A DNA stretch of 64,000 bases from Sneathiella marina. Lineage in GTDB: Bacteria > Pseudomonadota > Alphaproteobacteria > Sneathiellales > Sneathiellaceae. The notes beneath the pieces are model-generated. The model made no database searches. It worked only from the letters and a program-made list of their open reading frames with translations, and was not told the DNA's origin. Made by a program: the position numbers and the translations under genes. The stretch is taken from NCBI RefSeq assembly GCF_023746535.1, contig NZ_CP098747.1, positions 248,001 to 312,000 on the forward strand, given 5' to 3'. Below are positions 33,959 to 43,434 of the stretch, in pieces (the stretch's first letter is position 1; every line of letters starts with the position of its first letter).

Positions 33959-34620
33959 GAAGGTTCCATTCCATTCTTCGGAGAGATTTGAAACTGAGCT
34001 ATCGACAGGGTAGCGCCATTTCTCTAAGCCTTAGTTTTTTTGTTATTGTTATCCTTTTGTTTCCGCTAGGTGTCGGTCCGGAACTGAATATTTTATCCAG
34101 GATTTCTGCTGGTGTAGTATGGGTCGGCGCGCTCCTTGCTTGCCTGTTGACACTGGATCGTATTTTTCAAGCGGATTACGAGGATGGTTCTCTTGACTTG
34201 CTAGTTTTGGGCTCTTTGCCTTTAGAAATGCTGATCCTCGGGAAAGTCTGCGCGCACTGGATATCCTCCGTTCTACCTCTTATTGTCATATCGCCCATAT
34301 TGGCTTTGTCCCTGAACATGAATCCCGCAGGGATCTGGGTGATGATGTTGGCGTTACTTATCGGAACGCCGACTTTGAGCTTAATAGGAGCAATTGGTGC
34401 TGCATTGACTGTTGGAATGCGCCGCGGCGGCGTATTATTGTCGCTTTTGGTTTTACCTCTATATATACCTGTACTGATTTTTGGTGTTGCTGCCGTTGAG
34501 GCGGCAATTGCTGTATTACCGGTTTCCTCGCATCTAATGCTATTATCCGGTATTTCATTAGGCGCGTTAGTAGTTGGGCCGGTGGCCGCAGCTGCGGCTT
34601 TGCGACTAACATTTGACTAA
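33955..34620 (+). CDS. ccmB: heme exporter protein CcmB
   Basis: A 221-residue inner-membrane protein with six predicted helices. The start RRFHSILRRDLKLSYRQG, the FPLGVGPE segment and the FQADYEDGSLDLL loop are characteristic of CcmB. It is the membrane partner of CcmA, overlaps ccmA by four bases and is followed by ccmC after 29 bases. Confidence 0.95.
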   Translation: MRRFHSILRRDLKLSYRQGSAISLSLSFFVIVILLFPLGVGPELNILSRISAGVVWVGALLACLLTLDRIFQADYEDGSLDLLVLGSLPLEMLILGKVCAHWISSVLPLIVISPILALSLNMNPAGIWVMMLALLIGTPTLSLIGAIGAALTVGMRRGGVLLSLLVLPLYIPVLIFGVAAVEAAIAVLPVSSHLMLLSGISLGALVVGPVAAAAALRLTFD

Positions 34621-34649
34621 GGACAACCAGAGAAATACTGGCGGATAAA

Positions 34650-35384
34650 ATGGCGATTGATTTACATAAATATGCCAACCCTCGACGGTTCTTGAAGATT
34701 ATCTCGGCGATCTATCCATGGTCTGTTGCGGTGACGGTTATCCTGCTGGTCGCTGGACTATATCTCGGGTTATTCGTTGCTCCACCTGACTATCAACAAG
34801 GCGAAACCGTTCGGATAATGTTTGTACATGTGCCGGCTGCCTGGATGGCATTGTCGATTTACACGATGATGGCGGTATCTTCGGCAGTCGGGCTGATCTG
34901 GAAACATCCCGTCGCTGATTTATCCGCCAAAGCGGCCGCTCCGATTGGGGCTAGCTTCACCTTTCTAGCACTTGTGACAGGATCCCTGTGGGGGCAACCG
35001 ATGTGGGGAACTTACTGGGTATGGGACGCCCGATTAACAAGCATGCTTGTTCTATTATTTTTGTATCTTGGCTATATGGCTATTTGGGAAAGTTTTGAGG
35101 ATCCAAATAAAGCTGCGAAAGCTGCGACTATCCTCATTTTAGTAGGCGCCATAAATGTTCCCATCATTAAATTTTCAGTGGACTGGTGGAATACGTTGCA
35201 TCAACCAGCAAGCGTCGCAACTCTGCAAGGTCCTAAGATACATAGCTCAATTCTGATGCCTTTGTTAATTATGGGCTCAGCCTATACATCTTTCTTCGTG
35301 ATGGTCTGGATAATCCGGGTGAAAGCGGAAATATTGGGGCGTCGGCTGAGAATTTTGCAAATGAATGCCCTGCGGGATAAGTAG
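34650..35384 (+). CDS. ccmC: heme lyase-associated protein CcmC
   Basis: A 244-residue six-helix membrane protein that loads heme onto CcmE. The tryptophan-rich WWD-type motif is visible as WGTYWVWDARLTSMLVL, flanked by His residues expected to bind heme (MFVHVPAAWMA before it and NTLHQPASV after). Full length for the family. Confidence 0.95.
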   Translation: MAIDLHKYANPRRFLKIISAIYPWSVAVTVILLVAGLYLGLFVAPPDYQQGETVRIMFVHVPAAWMALSIYTMMAVSSAVGLIWKHPVADLSAKAAAPIGASFTFLALVTGSLWGQPMWGTYWVWDARLTSMLVLLFLYLGYMAIWESFEDPNKAAKAATILILVGAINVPIIKFSVDWWNTLHQPASVATLQGPKIHSSILMPLLIMGSAYTSFFVMVWIIRVKAEILGRRLRILQMNALRDK

Positions 35385-35501
35385 CGGAATACCGGTCATC
35401 GCGGCATTGTGACGCATAAATGTTGTTGTTGCGTGTATTTTAGATCGATAAGCGATATATGATGGATTGATCAGATCAAGCGAAGATTACAGTGATATTT
35501 G

Positions 35502-35720
35502 ATGGAACCGATGGATAAAATCGACACATTTTTTAATATGGGTGGGTACGCTGTTTTTATATGGCCATCATTTGCCATTTCCGCGATCTGCCTTTTTTCC
35601 CTGTATATCTGGAGCCAATCGAAACTCAAATCTGTTGAGAAAAAACTAAATGCGGCTGAACAACAACATCCGAATCGGCGGCGTGCTACATCAACTCCTT
35701 CATCGAAGGGTACCGTATGA
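35502..35720 (+). CDS. ccmD: heme exporter protein CcmD
   Basis: A 72-residue single-span membrane protein: residues about 13-40 (GYAVFIWPSFAISAICLFSLYIW) form the helix, followed by a charged QSKLKSVEKKL segment typical of CcmD. Position between ccmC and ccmE supports the call. ATGs at 35502 and 35511 are both possible starts. It overlaps ccmE by four bases (ATGA). Confidence 0.85.
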   Translation: MEPMDKIDTFFNMGGYAVFIWPSFAISAICLFSLYIWSQSKLKSVEKKLNAAEQQHPNRRRATSTPSSKGTV

Positions 35721-36157
35721 CACGTAAAAAACAACGATTGTACTTTGTCATTGCGGGAATGAGCATCCTCGCAATTGCGGCGGCATTGGTGTTGACCTCT
35801 TTTGAAGACAGCCTCGTGTTTTTTCATAGCCCGTCTGATCTTGCTGAAAAACCTGTTCCTCCAGGAAGAACCTTTCGTTTGGGTGGGTTGGTCGAAGAGG
35901 GAAGCGTCATCAAGCAGGGGGTAATTGTTCAATTTCGTGTCACTGACATGGCTGAGGCAGTGCCGGTCACCTTCGAAGGGTTGCTGCCTGATTTATTTCG
36001 CGAAGGTCAGGGGGTTGTCACGGAAGGCCAGTTGAATGAGGACGGCGTGTTTGTTGCCTCCAATGTTCTGGCTAAACATGATGAAAATTATATGCCGCCT
36101 GAAGTGGCTGAAAGCCTAAAAAAATCCGGACATTGGCAGCCTGAAGGAAACAAATAA
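35717..36157 (+). CDS. ccmE: cytochrome c-type biogenesis heme chaperone CcmE
   Basis: A 146-residue membrane-anchored heme chaperone. The N-terminal anchor covers about residues 8-27. The OB-fold ends in LAKHDENYMPPEV, where His121 is the residue that forms the covalent heme bond and Tyr125 the axial ligand by correspondence with E. coli His130/Tyr134. Its stop overlaps the ccmF ATG by one base. Confidence 0.95.
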   Translation: MTRKKQRLYFVIAGMSILAIAAALVLTSFEDSLVFFHSPSDLAEKPVPPGRTFRLGGLVEEGSVIKQGVIVQFRVTDMAEAVPVTFEGLLPDLFREGQGVVTEGQLNEDGVFVASNVLAKHDENYMPPEVAESLKKSGHWQPEGNK

Positions 36158-38148
36158 TGGTTGCTGAGCTTGGCCAATTTGTCCTGGTGCTGGCACTGAT
36201 AACGGCTATTTGTCAGGGTGTTTTGCCGCTTGTTGGAGCTCATTATCAGAACATGGCGCTGATGAAGCTTGCTGATAATGCGTCTTTTGTTCAGTTTGCT
36301 GCTTTGACGGGTGCCTTTATTTGTCTGACGATAGGGTATGTGACCAGTGATTTTTCAATTCTAAACGTCGCCAGTAATTCGCATTCCCTCAAACCGTTGC
36401 TCTATAAAATCAGCGGTGTGTGGGGTAATCATGAAGGATCACTTCTTCTCTGGGTTTGGATATTAGCGCTGTTTGGTTTTGCCGTGGCTCTGTTTGGCCG
36501 CAATCTTCCGGACAGTTTGAAGGCACGGGTTCTAGCCATTCAGGGATTGATTGGTGTCGGATTTCTTCTTTTCGTGTTGTTTACATCAAACCCGTTTGAA
36601 CGTCTAAGCCCGGCGCCCTTTGATGGGAACGGGCTCAATCCTCTACTGCAGGACCCGGGTCTCGCCTTTCATCCGCCATTTCTGTATCTGGGTTACGTTG
36701 GTCTTTCCGTTACCTTTTCATTCGCAATAGCCGCATTAATTGAAGGCAAAGTCGACCCGGCCTGGGCGCGGTGGGTCCGCCCCTGGACGTTAGCAGCATG
36801 GGCTTTTCTAACTATTGGTATTGCGCTTGGTTCCTGGTGGGCATATTACGAATTGGGATGGGGAGGTTGGTGGTTCTGGGACCCTGTTGAAAATGCGTCC
36901 TTTATGCCGTGGCTGGCCGCGACCGCGCTTTTGCATTCCGCCATTGTTGTTGAAAAACGCGATACTCTGAAGAACTGGACAATTTTGCTGGCCATTATTG
37001 CGTTTAGCCTGAGTTTACTTGGAACTTTCCTGGTTCGATCCGGTGTATTGAATTCCGTTCATGCGTTCGCGTCGGATCCGGCGCGGGGTGTATTTATATT
37101 GATGTTCCTGATATTTGTCATCGGCGGTTCCCTGGTCCTTTATGCCGTGCGGGCGCCGGCGATGAAAGGTGGCGGATTATTTGCCCCCATAAGTCGGGAA
37201 GGTGCATTGGTTCTGAATAATCTATTGTTATCCACCGCGGCTGCGACAGTCTTACTCGGAACACTTTACCCCATTTTTCTGGATGCGTTTACCGGAGAGA
37301 AGGTTTCTGTTGGGCCGCCCTATTTCAACGCGACCTTTTTACCACTCGCCGTACCGTTGGTAATTGCCATGGCGTTTGGCCCATTCCTTCCCTGGAAAAG
37401 AGCAGATCTTGGAAGTGCTTTGTCGCGATTGAAATTTGCCTTGTTCGCGGCATTAATTGTCCTCGGCCTGACCTGGTGGCTACAAACAGATGGACCTCTA
37501 TTGGCCATGGTCGGTATGGGCCTTTTTGCCTGGTTATTAATCGGTTCTCTTATTGAATGGACGGATCGTATTAAGCTGTTTCGCGCACCACTCAGTTCCA
37601 GTTGGCGGCGTATGGTGAATTTACCGCGCAGCGCCCATGGTATGACAGTTGCCCATATCGGCGTGGCGCTGGTCGTCCTCGGTATCACAGCTTCTGAGGC
37701 GTGGCAGTCCGAAAGACTTGGCATCATGAAGCCCGGAGAAACAGTCATTGTCGGGGGATATGATTTCAGGTTTGAGGGTGCAGAACAGATTACAGGACCT
37801 AATTATAATGCACTTCGTGGCACGTTTACCGCCTCTAGCGGTAGTGGTGCAGGATATCAGATGTTTCCGGAGCAGCGGGTTTATACGGATCCGCCGATGA
37901 TGACGACGGAAGCTGCAATCCGCCCGATGCTGACCGCAGATTTATATGTTGTTATCGGGGATGAAGACGGGACTGGCGGATACGCGACCCGCATTTATCA
38001 CAAACCGTTTATTTCCTGGATCTGGCTTGGGTGTTTGACCATGTTTTTTGGCGGCTTTCTGAGTTTGAGCGATCGACGTTTGCGACTGGGTGCGCCGAAA
38101 AAGAGACAGTTAGAAATCAAGGGCGAAAAAGCGCCCAATCAAATATAA
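36157..38148 (+). CDS. ccmF: heme lyase CcmF
   Basis: A 663-residue multi-spanning membrane protein that ligates heme to apocytochromes. The WWD signature reads WGGWWFWDPVENASFMPW, and the conserved GNHEGSLLLWVW and FHPPFLYLGYVG segments are present. Length is standard. It is translationally linked to ccmE and followed by ccmG after 10 bases. Confidence 0.96.
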   Translation: MVAELGQFVLVLALITAICQGVLPLVGAHYQNMALMKLADNASFVQFAALTGAFICLTIGYVTSDFSILNVASNSHSLKPLLYKISGVWGNHEGSLLLWVWILALFGFAVALFGRNLPDSLKARVLAIQGLIGVGFLLFVLFTSNPFERLSPAPFDGNGLNPLLQDPGLAFHPPFLYLGYVGLSVTFSFAIAALIEGKVDPAWARWVRPWTLAAWAFLTIGIALGSWWAYYELGWGGWWFWDPVENASFMPWLAATALLHSAIVVEKRDTLKNWTILLAIIAFSLSLLGTFLVRSGVLNSVHAFASDPARGVFILMFLIFVIGGSLVLYAVRAPAMKGGGLFAPISREGALVLNNLLLSTAAATVLLGTLYPIFLDAFTGEKVSVGPPYFNATFLPLAVPLVIAMAFGPFLPWKRADLGSALSRLKFALFAALIVLGLTWWLQTDGPLLAMVGMGLFAWLLIGSLIEWTDRIKLFRAPLSSSWRRMVNLPRSAHGMTVAHIGVALVVLGITASEAWQSERLGIMKPGETVIVGGYDFRFEGAEQITGPNYNALRGTFTASSGSGAGYQMFPEQRVYTDPPMMTTEAAIRPMLTADLYVVIGDEDGTGGYATRIYHKPFISWIWLGCLTMFFGGFLSLSDRRLRLGAPKKRQLEIKGEKAPNQI

Positions 38149-38158
38149 GGGTCAACCA

Positions 38159-38692
38159 ATGCGGTTTCGATTTTTGGCACCGGTGTTAACATTTTCGGCC
38201 ATCGCCGTGATTATGTGGTACGCCCTTTTCAATCTGGATCCCTCGGAAATACCCTCTGAATTGGTGAGTAAACCGGTTCCAGAATTTTCGCTGTCCGGAG
38301 TTCCGGGATATGGCCCTGATCTATCATCCACTGACCTTAAAACCGGCAAAATTACGCTTCTCAATGTTTTCGCCTCATGGTGCGTGGCTTGTCTGGCAGA
38401 GCATCCACTTTTCATGGAATTGAAGAAGCAGGGAAATGTCGAAATTTATGGGCTAAACTATAAAGATAAACCCGATGCGGCCGCCAGCTGGCTTAAACGC
38501 AATGGTAATCCTTATGTCCGGACAGGAATGGATGAGAAGGGGCGGGTTGGAATAGATTTTGGTGTGTATGGAGTACCAGAAACCTTTGTCATTGGTCCGG
38601 AGGGAAAAATATTGGATAAGATTATCGGGCCTGTTACCCAGGATATCTACGAACAGCGGATTGCACCACTTCTTCAGGGGAATAATTCTTGA
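38159..38692 (+). CDS. ccmG: thiol:disulfide interchange protein CcmG/DsbE
   Basis: A 177-residue membrane-anchored thioredoxin-like protein. The signal anchor spans about residues 5-25, and the active site WCVAC has Cys75 and Cys78 within FASWCVACLAEHP. YGVPETFVI contains the cis-Pro loop. It reduces the CxxCH cysteines of apocytochromes. Its TGA overlaps the TTG start of ccmH. Confidence 0.94.
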   Translation: MRFRFLAPVLTFSAIAVIMWYALFNLDPSEIPSELVSKPVPEFSLSGVPGYGPDLSSTDLKTGKITLLNVFASWCVACLAEHPLFMELKKQGNVEIYGLNYKDKPDAAASWLKRNGNPYVRTGMDEKGRVGIDFGVYGVPETFVIGPEGKILDKIIGPVTQDIYEQRIAPLLQGNNS

Positions 38693-39183
38693 GGGCGATA
38701 TTTCGATCAGGTTTGGTAGCGACTATATTCGCAGTTCTGGTTATCGCGAGCGCCGGCGCAGTTTTTGTGGAAAAGAGACTGGACGATCCTGCGCAGGAAA
38801 CCCGAGCTCGTGAAATTTCTGAAGGTATCCGCTGTCTCGTCTGTCAAAATCAATCGATTCTGGACAGCAATGCGGATTTGGCACGCGACCTGCGCCAGAT
38901 TATCCGGGAACGTATTGTCGCCGGAGATTCGGATGCGGAGGTCAAGACCTTTCTTGTTGTTCGATATGGAGATTGGGTATTGCTAGATCCACCCTTTAAA
39001 CTCCGTACAGCCATCTTATGGCTGGGGCCGTTGGCATTTTTCCTCCTCGGTGGAACCGCAGTCATCATGTTTCTTCGGGGCCGTGGTAGTGCCGGGGATG
39101 TCGAAACACTCCCGTTGACTGCTGAAGAAGAAGCCAGTTTCAAACAAATTTCGCCTGATGACAAGGATGAGTTGCCGAAATGA
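38689..39183 (+). CDS. ccmH: cytochrome c maturation protein CcmH with a TTG start
   Basis: A 164-residue membrane-bound thiol oxidoreductase. The hallmark RCLVCQNQSI gives Cys49 and Cys52 in the periplasmic domain, and a second helix lies at about residues 104-122. The only start that keeps the signal anchor is TTG at 38689, which forms a TTGA overlap with the ccmG stop, implying coupled translation. Its own stop overlaps ccmI by four bases (ATGA). Confidence 0.93.
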   Translation: MRAIFRSGLVATIFAVLVIASAGAVFVEKRLDDPAQETRAREISEGIRCLVCQNQSILDSNADLARDLRQIIRERIVAGDSDAEVKTFLVVRYGDWVLLDPPFKLRTAILWLGPLAFFLLGGTAVIMFLRGRGSAGDVETLPLTAEEEASFKQISPDDKDELPK

Positions 39184-40553
39184 TCTGGTTCGTGGTGGGC
39201 GTTATATTGGCCGTCTCTGTCGGTATTCTTATCTGGCCTTTTACAAAAAAAGGGTTGGTGTCCGTTTCGAGAACAGATGGCGGTCTGCAGGTTTATGAAC
39301 AACAATTGAATGAACTGCGCCGGGATGTGGATCAAGGAATAATGGGTACCGAGGAAGCAGAGTCCCTTGCTATTGAAATCAAACGCCGGATGCTGCGCGT
39401 CGATCAACATAAAGATCCCAAAAATGCGGGTGGTTCACAAACCAATCGATTGATAATGATTGGTTTGGTGCTGTGCGTCCCATTGGCCAGCCTGTTTATT
39501 TATTTTGATCTTGGATCTCCCGACAATCCCTCTCAACCGTTGGCGTCGCGGGATATTGAGGCGGAAAAAGCGGCGTTCGCCGGTGACAATATTGATCAAT
39601 TGATTGAAACGCTCATCGATCGGCTTAAGTCGCAACCGGACAATCTTGATGGATGGATATTGCTCGCAAGAAGCCTGTCGCGTTCAGAACGTTATAAAGA
39701 AGCGGCAGAAACATTTTTACAAGCGACAGCTCTTGCGCCGAACGACCCTGATTTATATGTCGGGGCAGGTGAGAATTTTTACTTTCACGCAGAGGGCGTA
39801 GTAGATGCCGATGCGGAAAATGCCTTTCTGAAAGCACGTGATCTTGATGCCAGTCACCCCGGCGCACGCTATTATTTGGCCGTTTTACAGGCACAGCGGG
39901 GAAATGTGAAGGAGGCCCTTGATAGTTGGATTGATCTATTCAAGCAGAGCCCGGCGGACGCGCCTTTTATGACAATCTTGGAACGCCGGATCAGAGATGC
40001 CGCCGGGAAAACCGGTATGGAAATTGGAACTCTCTTTGACAGTAAATCCGATTTGATGACCACTGGACCGTCAGAGGAGGATATTGCAGCCGCTGCAGAT
40101 ATGTCCGCTGACGATCGGCAGGCGATGATTACATCTATGGTCGATCGATTGTCGACAAGAATGGCGGAGGCACCAGACTATGACGGTTTGATGCGTTTGG
40201 GTCAGGTTTATGCAACTTTAAAGGAGTTTGATAAATCCGCAGATGCGTATGGAAGAGCGTCAGCCCTGGTGAAAGATGATGTTGCAGCAATGGCGGCAGA
40301 AGCCTTCGCTCTCATCCAGGCTTCAGATAGTTCAGCCAATATTCCCAGCCGTTCCATTGCACTTTACCGCAAAGTTCTGACCCTTGATTCTGAGCAGCCC
40401 CAGGCTTTGTGGTATGTTGGTGTGGCAGAAGCTCAAGCAGGCCGTGACGAAGAGGCCTTGAGGCTATGGACGAAATTGCAGAAACTGGCTGCTGAAGATA
40501 GTCAACTGTATCAAGCTGTTACAAAATCTATCGGCGATCTCGTTGATAAATGA
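39180..40553 (+). CDS. ccmI: cytochrome c maturation protein CcmI (TPR protein)
   Basis: A 457-residue protein with two N-terminal membrane helices, at about residues 2-20 and 92-112, and a periplasmic tetratricopeptide domain. TPR-like repeats are visible as GWILLARSLSRSERYKEAAETF and later DGLMRLGQVYATLKEFDKSA. CcmI escorts apocytochromes to the CcmFH lyase. It is the last ccm gene and is followed by a hairpin. Confidence 0.92.
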   Translation: MIWFVVGVILAVSVGILIWPFTKKGLVSVSRTDGGLQVYEQQLNELRRDVDQGIMGTEEAESLAIEIKRRMLRVDQHKDPKNAGGSQTNRLIMIGLVLCVPLASLFIYFDLGSPDNPSQPLASRDIEAEKAAFAGDNIDQLIETLIDRLKSQPDNLDGWILLARSLSRSERYKEAAETFLQATALAPNDPDLYVGAGENFYFHAEGVVDADAENAFLKARDLDASHPGARYYLAVLQAQRGNVKEALDSWIDLFKQSPADAPFMTILERRIRDAAGKTGMEIGTLFDSKSDLMTTGPSEEDIAAAADMSADDRQAMITSMVDRLSTRMAEAPDYDGLMRLGQVYATLKEFDKSADAYGRASALVKDDVAAMAAEAFALIQASDSSANIPSRSIALYRKVLTLDSEQPQALWYVGVAEAQAGRDEEALRLWTKLQKLAAEDSQLYQAVTKSIGDLVDK

Positions 40554-40579
40554 ACAATAATTTCTTATGCAAATTCTTG

Positions 40580-40611
40580 GCAAGAAGAGTGGAATACCGT
40601 AGCCTTCTTGC
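40580..40611 (+). terminator. hairpin after the ccm operon
   Basis: GCAAGAAG at 40580-40587 pairs perfectly with CTTCTTGC at 40604-40611 across a 16-base loop, 27 bases after the ccmI stop. There is no T-run, so it may stabilise the 3' end or aid termination rather than be a classic intrinsic terminator. Confidence 0.35.
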
Positions 40612-40647
40612 TCCTAAATAAAAAAAAGCGGCGAAAGAACGGTAGAC

Positions 40648-41211
40648 GTGGCGTCACTAGATCCAAATGATTATGCCTTTAAGCGTAAAATTCCCGAAGG
40701 GGATAGCATGGAACGCCATGTCTGTTCCGATTGCGGTTGGGTTCATTATGAAAACCCAAAAATTGTTGTGGGATCTGTTGTTACCTTCGAAGACAAGTTT
40801 TTGCTGTGCAAGCGTGCTATCCATCCGCGAAAAGGATTTTGGACGTTACCTGCAGGGTATATGGAGCAAAATGAAACGACAGCAGAAGGAGCAATACGGG
40901 AGGCGTATGAAGAGGCTCTGGCGAACATTCGTATCCGTGACATGCTGGCCTTGTATAATGTTCCGCATATCAGCCAAGTTCAGGTTATGTATCGGGCAAC
41001 GCTTGATAAGCCGGAATTTTCTGCTGGAGAAGAATCTCTGGATGTTCAGCTCTTTAGCTGGTCTGAAATCCCCTGGGAAAATTTGGCTTTTCCTACCGTT
41101 TACTGGGCCCTACATCAATATGAGGAAATAAAAGATCAGGAAAGCTTTGTTCCCTTTACGAATGCGGAAGGGGATATGCTGAAAAAATCGTTCGAGATGC
41201 TAAAGCGTTAA
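40648..41211 (+). CDS. NUDIX hydrolase with N-terminal Cys-pair motif
   Basis: A 187-residue NUDIX enzyme starting with GTG at 40648. A CSDCGWVHYENPKIVVG segment, a reduced zinc-ribbon-like element with one CxxC, precedes the catalytic domain. The Nudix box GYMEQNETTAEGAIREAYEEA fits GX5EX7REUXEE, with Leu-Ala in place of the final Gly. Relatives act on ADP-ribose or other nucleotide-sugar pyrophosphates; the substrate is not determined. It lies after the ccm operon and before the DUF4197 gene. Confidence 0.85.
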   Translation: MASLDPNDYAFKRKIPEGDSMERHVCSDCGWVHYENPKIVVGSVVTFEDKFLLCKRAIHPRKGFWTLPAGYMEQNETTAEGAIREAYEEALANIRIRDMLALYNVPHISQVQVMYRATLDKPEFSAGEESLDVQLFSWSEIPWENLAFPTVYWALHQYEEIKDQESFVPFTNAEGDMLKKSFEMLKR

Positions 41212-41234
41212 CCGAGTATGGATGGGGCAGGAAA

Positions 41235-42002
41235 ATGCGGAATTTGATCGTAAAAGGTATTGTAGCCGGTATTGTTGGCATTGGCTTTAGTTTGTCTGTC
41301 GAGGCTGCAGGCCTGTTTGACAAAGTGCAAAAATCCATAACCGATACAACAAATTCTGTCACAGGCGGATCGTCTTCATCGTCTTCAACGGTTGGTAACC
41401 TGGACGTTGATCAGATAACAGAGGGCTTGAAAGAGGCCTTACGGGTTGGAACAGATACCGTTGTCGGCCAGGTTGGTGCGAATGACGGGTATAATGGGGA
41501 CCCAAGCATTCATATTCCACTGCCGGAGGAAATGCAGCAAGCGCAAGCGTTACTGAAGAAATTTGGCCTTTCCGACATGGCGGATGACGTGGAGGAGCGG
41601 CTGAACCGGGGCGCAGAAGCCGCGGCACCAAAAACCAAAGAAATATTCTACACAGCGATCACGGAAATGACCCTTGAAGATGCGCAAGGGATTTATAATG
41701 GGCCAGATGACGCGGCGACACAGTATTTTCGAAAAGTCACTACGGCTGATTTAAAGGAAACGGTGCGCCCGATCATGGAGCAATCACTAAAAGACGTGGG
41801 AGCAATTTCTGCTTATGAAAGTTTAACAGCAGAGTATAATGATTACCCTCTGGTACCGGATTTAAAAGGTGATCTGACAGATCATGCGACGGATCAGGCA
41901 TTGGAAGGTCTATTCCATTATCTTGCAATTGAAGAGGCGGCCATTCGAAATGATCCGGTGAAACGCACCACCGAAATTTTAACAACCGTATTTGGAAACT
42001 AG
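41235..42002 (+). CDS. exported DUF4197 domain protein
   Basis: A 255-residue protein with a signal peptide (residues 1 to about 24, ending SVEAAG). A Ser/Thr-rich linker at about 47-57 precedes the DUF4197 domain, which starts near LDVDQITEGLKEALRVGTDTVV and runs to the end. It contains the conserved HIPLPEEMQQAQALLKKFG segment. No function is established for the family. The stop overlaps the stop of the convergent DUF3445 gene (CTAG). Confidence 0.85.
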   Translation: MRNLIVKGIVAGIVGIGFSLSVEAAGLFDKVQKSITDTTNSVTGGSSSSSSTVGNLDVDQITEGLKEALRVGTDTVVGQVGANDGYNGDPSIHIPLPEEMQQAQALLKKFGLSDMADDVEERLNRGAEAAAPKTKEIFYTAITEMTLEDAQGIYNGPDDAATQYFRKVTTADLKETVRPIMEQSLKDVGAISAYESLTAEYNDYPLVPDLKGDLTDHATDQALEGLFHYLAIEEAAIRNDPVKRTTEILTTVFGN

Positions 42003-42847
42003 TTCGAAGCGGCTTTCAAAAATGCCATTAATGGCGCATCGAAACGGTTGATAGATTTATATTTTTTTATGGAATTGGGCATTGTCTGTAAGCTTCGAAG
42101 CAGCTTCGTCGCCCGACTTTTCTCGCTCGTGACTTCAGCCAGGGTATTCGTAAAAATTCGTATGGTGAACAAGATGTCCTTGCCATTGGACAGGCGCTGT
42201 AGAGTTTGCCGTTCCACTCTGAAAAACACCTTGTGACCGATGTTATCAGCATCTATCTGCTTGTTGGGGTGGTGGGTGTCGCGACGCCATGCAGGTTGAA
42301 ACAAATCAGCGCAATCGTATAAACCCCAATTGAAACGCTCAACCTTTTTCCCTCCCTTCAGGTTTTGAAAAAAACGATCAATGGGATTACCGATCCGCTC
42401 ATTGAGGTCAGGAACAGGATCATGGATGGCCATAAGCGGTTTTCCGGCCTTTTCCTGTAAATTCCAGCCCGTCGGAAAACAGACGCAGGCGGCCGACAGG
42501 ATAAACTTGTTGTTGATTTCTTGCATCAAGACGAGATCTTCCTGAACATGCCGAGCTGCAATGACAATTGGTACTTCATCTGCATTGGGAGGCATGGGAA
42601 CATCTGTATTAGGGTAATTTGTCTGAAGCTCGTCGCGCACAAGCTCAAGAATCTCCTGCTGTGCTGTCAGTGACCCCGGGCGTGCCGCCACGACTTGATC
42701 ATAATATTTTGTAAGGATCCGATCTTTTTCTTCCAAATCTGTGCGGTGGTTCTGATCCTCATGTAACCAGGACCGGTTCTTCAGGGCGCGTAGCCCCATG
42801 GTAAACCGAAAATCATTCCCATCCAGAGGAAAATAGGAAAGGCTCAT
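41999..42847 (-). CDS. DUF3445 family protein, heme-dependent oxidative N-demethylase-like
   Basis: A 282-residue protein of the DUF3445 family, whose characterised member is the alpha subunit of a heme-dependent dimethylamine oxidase/demethylase. Recognisable parts are VCFPTGWNLQEKAGKPLMAIHDPVP and the RVERQTLQRL segment. Here it is alone rather than with the ferredoxin and flavin subunits, so demethylase activity is uncertain. Its ATG overlaps the yciB stop by four bases, placing it at the end of the dapF-mtaB-ftsY-yciB unit. Confidence 0.75.
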   Translation of the reverse strand: MSLSYFPLDGNDFRFTMGLRALKNRSWLHEDQNHRTDLEEKDRILTKYYDQVVAARPGSLTAQQEILELVRDELQTNYPNTDVPMPPNADEVPIVIAARHVQEDLVLMQEINNKFILSAACVCFPTGWNLQEKAGKPLMAIHDPVPDLNERIGNPIDRFFQNLKGGKKVERFNWGLYDCADLFQPAWRRDTHHPNKQIDADNIGHKVFFRVERQTLQRLSNGKDILFTIRIFTNTLAEVTSEKSRATKLLRSLQTMPNSIKKYKSINRFDAPLMAFLKAASN

Positions 42848-43416
42848 TCGTCAGTTTCTGCGGTTTTTTCGACAGTATGTTTGGTGATAAAGGGGACTTG
42901 CGCCATGAAAAACACGAAGGTTAGCGCCGGTGACGCAAAAACCTTAACATTGACCCAGATATCTGTGGAGAAATTGCGCCAGACAATTTCATTTAGAACG
43001 GCCATTAGCAAAAAGAAGACTGCCAGTCGGACTGTCAGCTTTTTCCAGCCAATATCGTCCAGGTTCCAGAAATTATCAAACAGGATCTTGATGAAGGATT
43101 TCCCGAAGAGGAGGCCAGTAAACAATATTGCGGAAAACATCGTGTTGACGATTGTCGGCTTCATCTTGATGAAAGTTTCGTCTTCCAAATACAGGGTCAA
43201 TCCGCCAAATATCATAACCACAACTGCAGTGACCAATGGCATGGCCGGGAGCGTTTTGGTATAATAGTAGGAGATCGCAAGGGAGATCAGTGTGGTTACC
43301 ATAATGGCACCGGTTGCCACATATAGATCCCCGAAATAATAGGCCGCGAAGAAAATCAGCAGAGGTCCAAATTCAGTTGCCGGTTTCAGGCCAGTGGGCA
43401 TTCTACGGGTTGCCAT
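42844..43416 (-). CDS. yciB: intracellular septation protein A (YciB family)
   Basis: A 190-residue inner-membrane protein with about five helices. KPATEFGPLLIFFAAYY at the N-terminus and the LYLEDETFIKMKPTIVN loop are diagnostic of YciB/IspA. Proposed roles are in septation and envelope integrity. It follows ftsY after 18 bases on the same strand, an arrangement common in alphaproteobacteria. Confidence 0.9.
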   Translation of the reverse strand: MATRRMPTGLKPATEFGPLLIFFAAYYFGDLYVATGAIMVTTLISLAISYYYTKTLPAMPLVTAVVVMIFGGLTLYLEDETFIKMKPTIVNTMFSAILFTGLLFGKSFIKILFDNFWNLDDIGWKKLTVRLAVFFLLMAVLNEIVWRNFSTDIWVNVKVFASPALTFVFFMAQVPFITKHTVEKTAETDE

Positions 43417-43434
43417 AATCGCAGATCAATCCTT

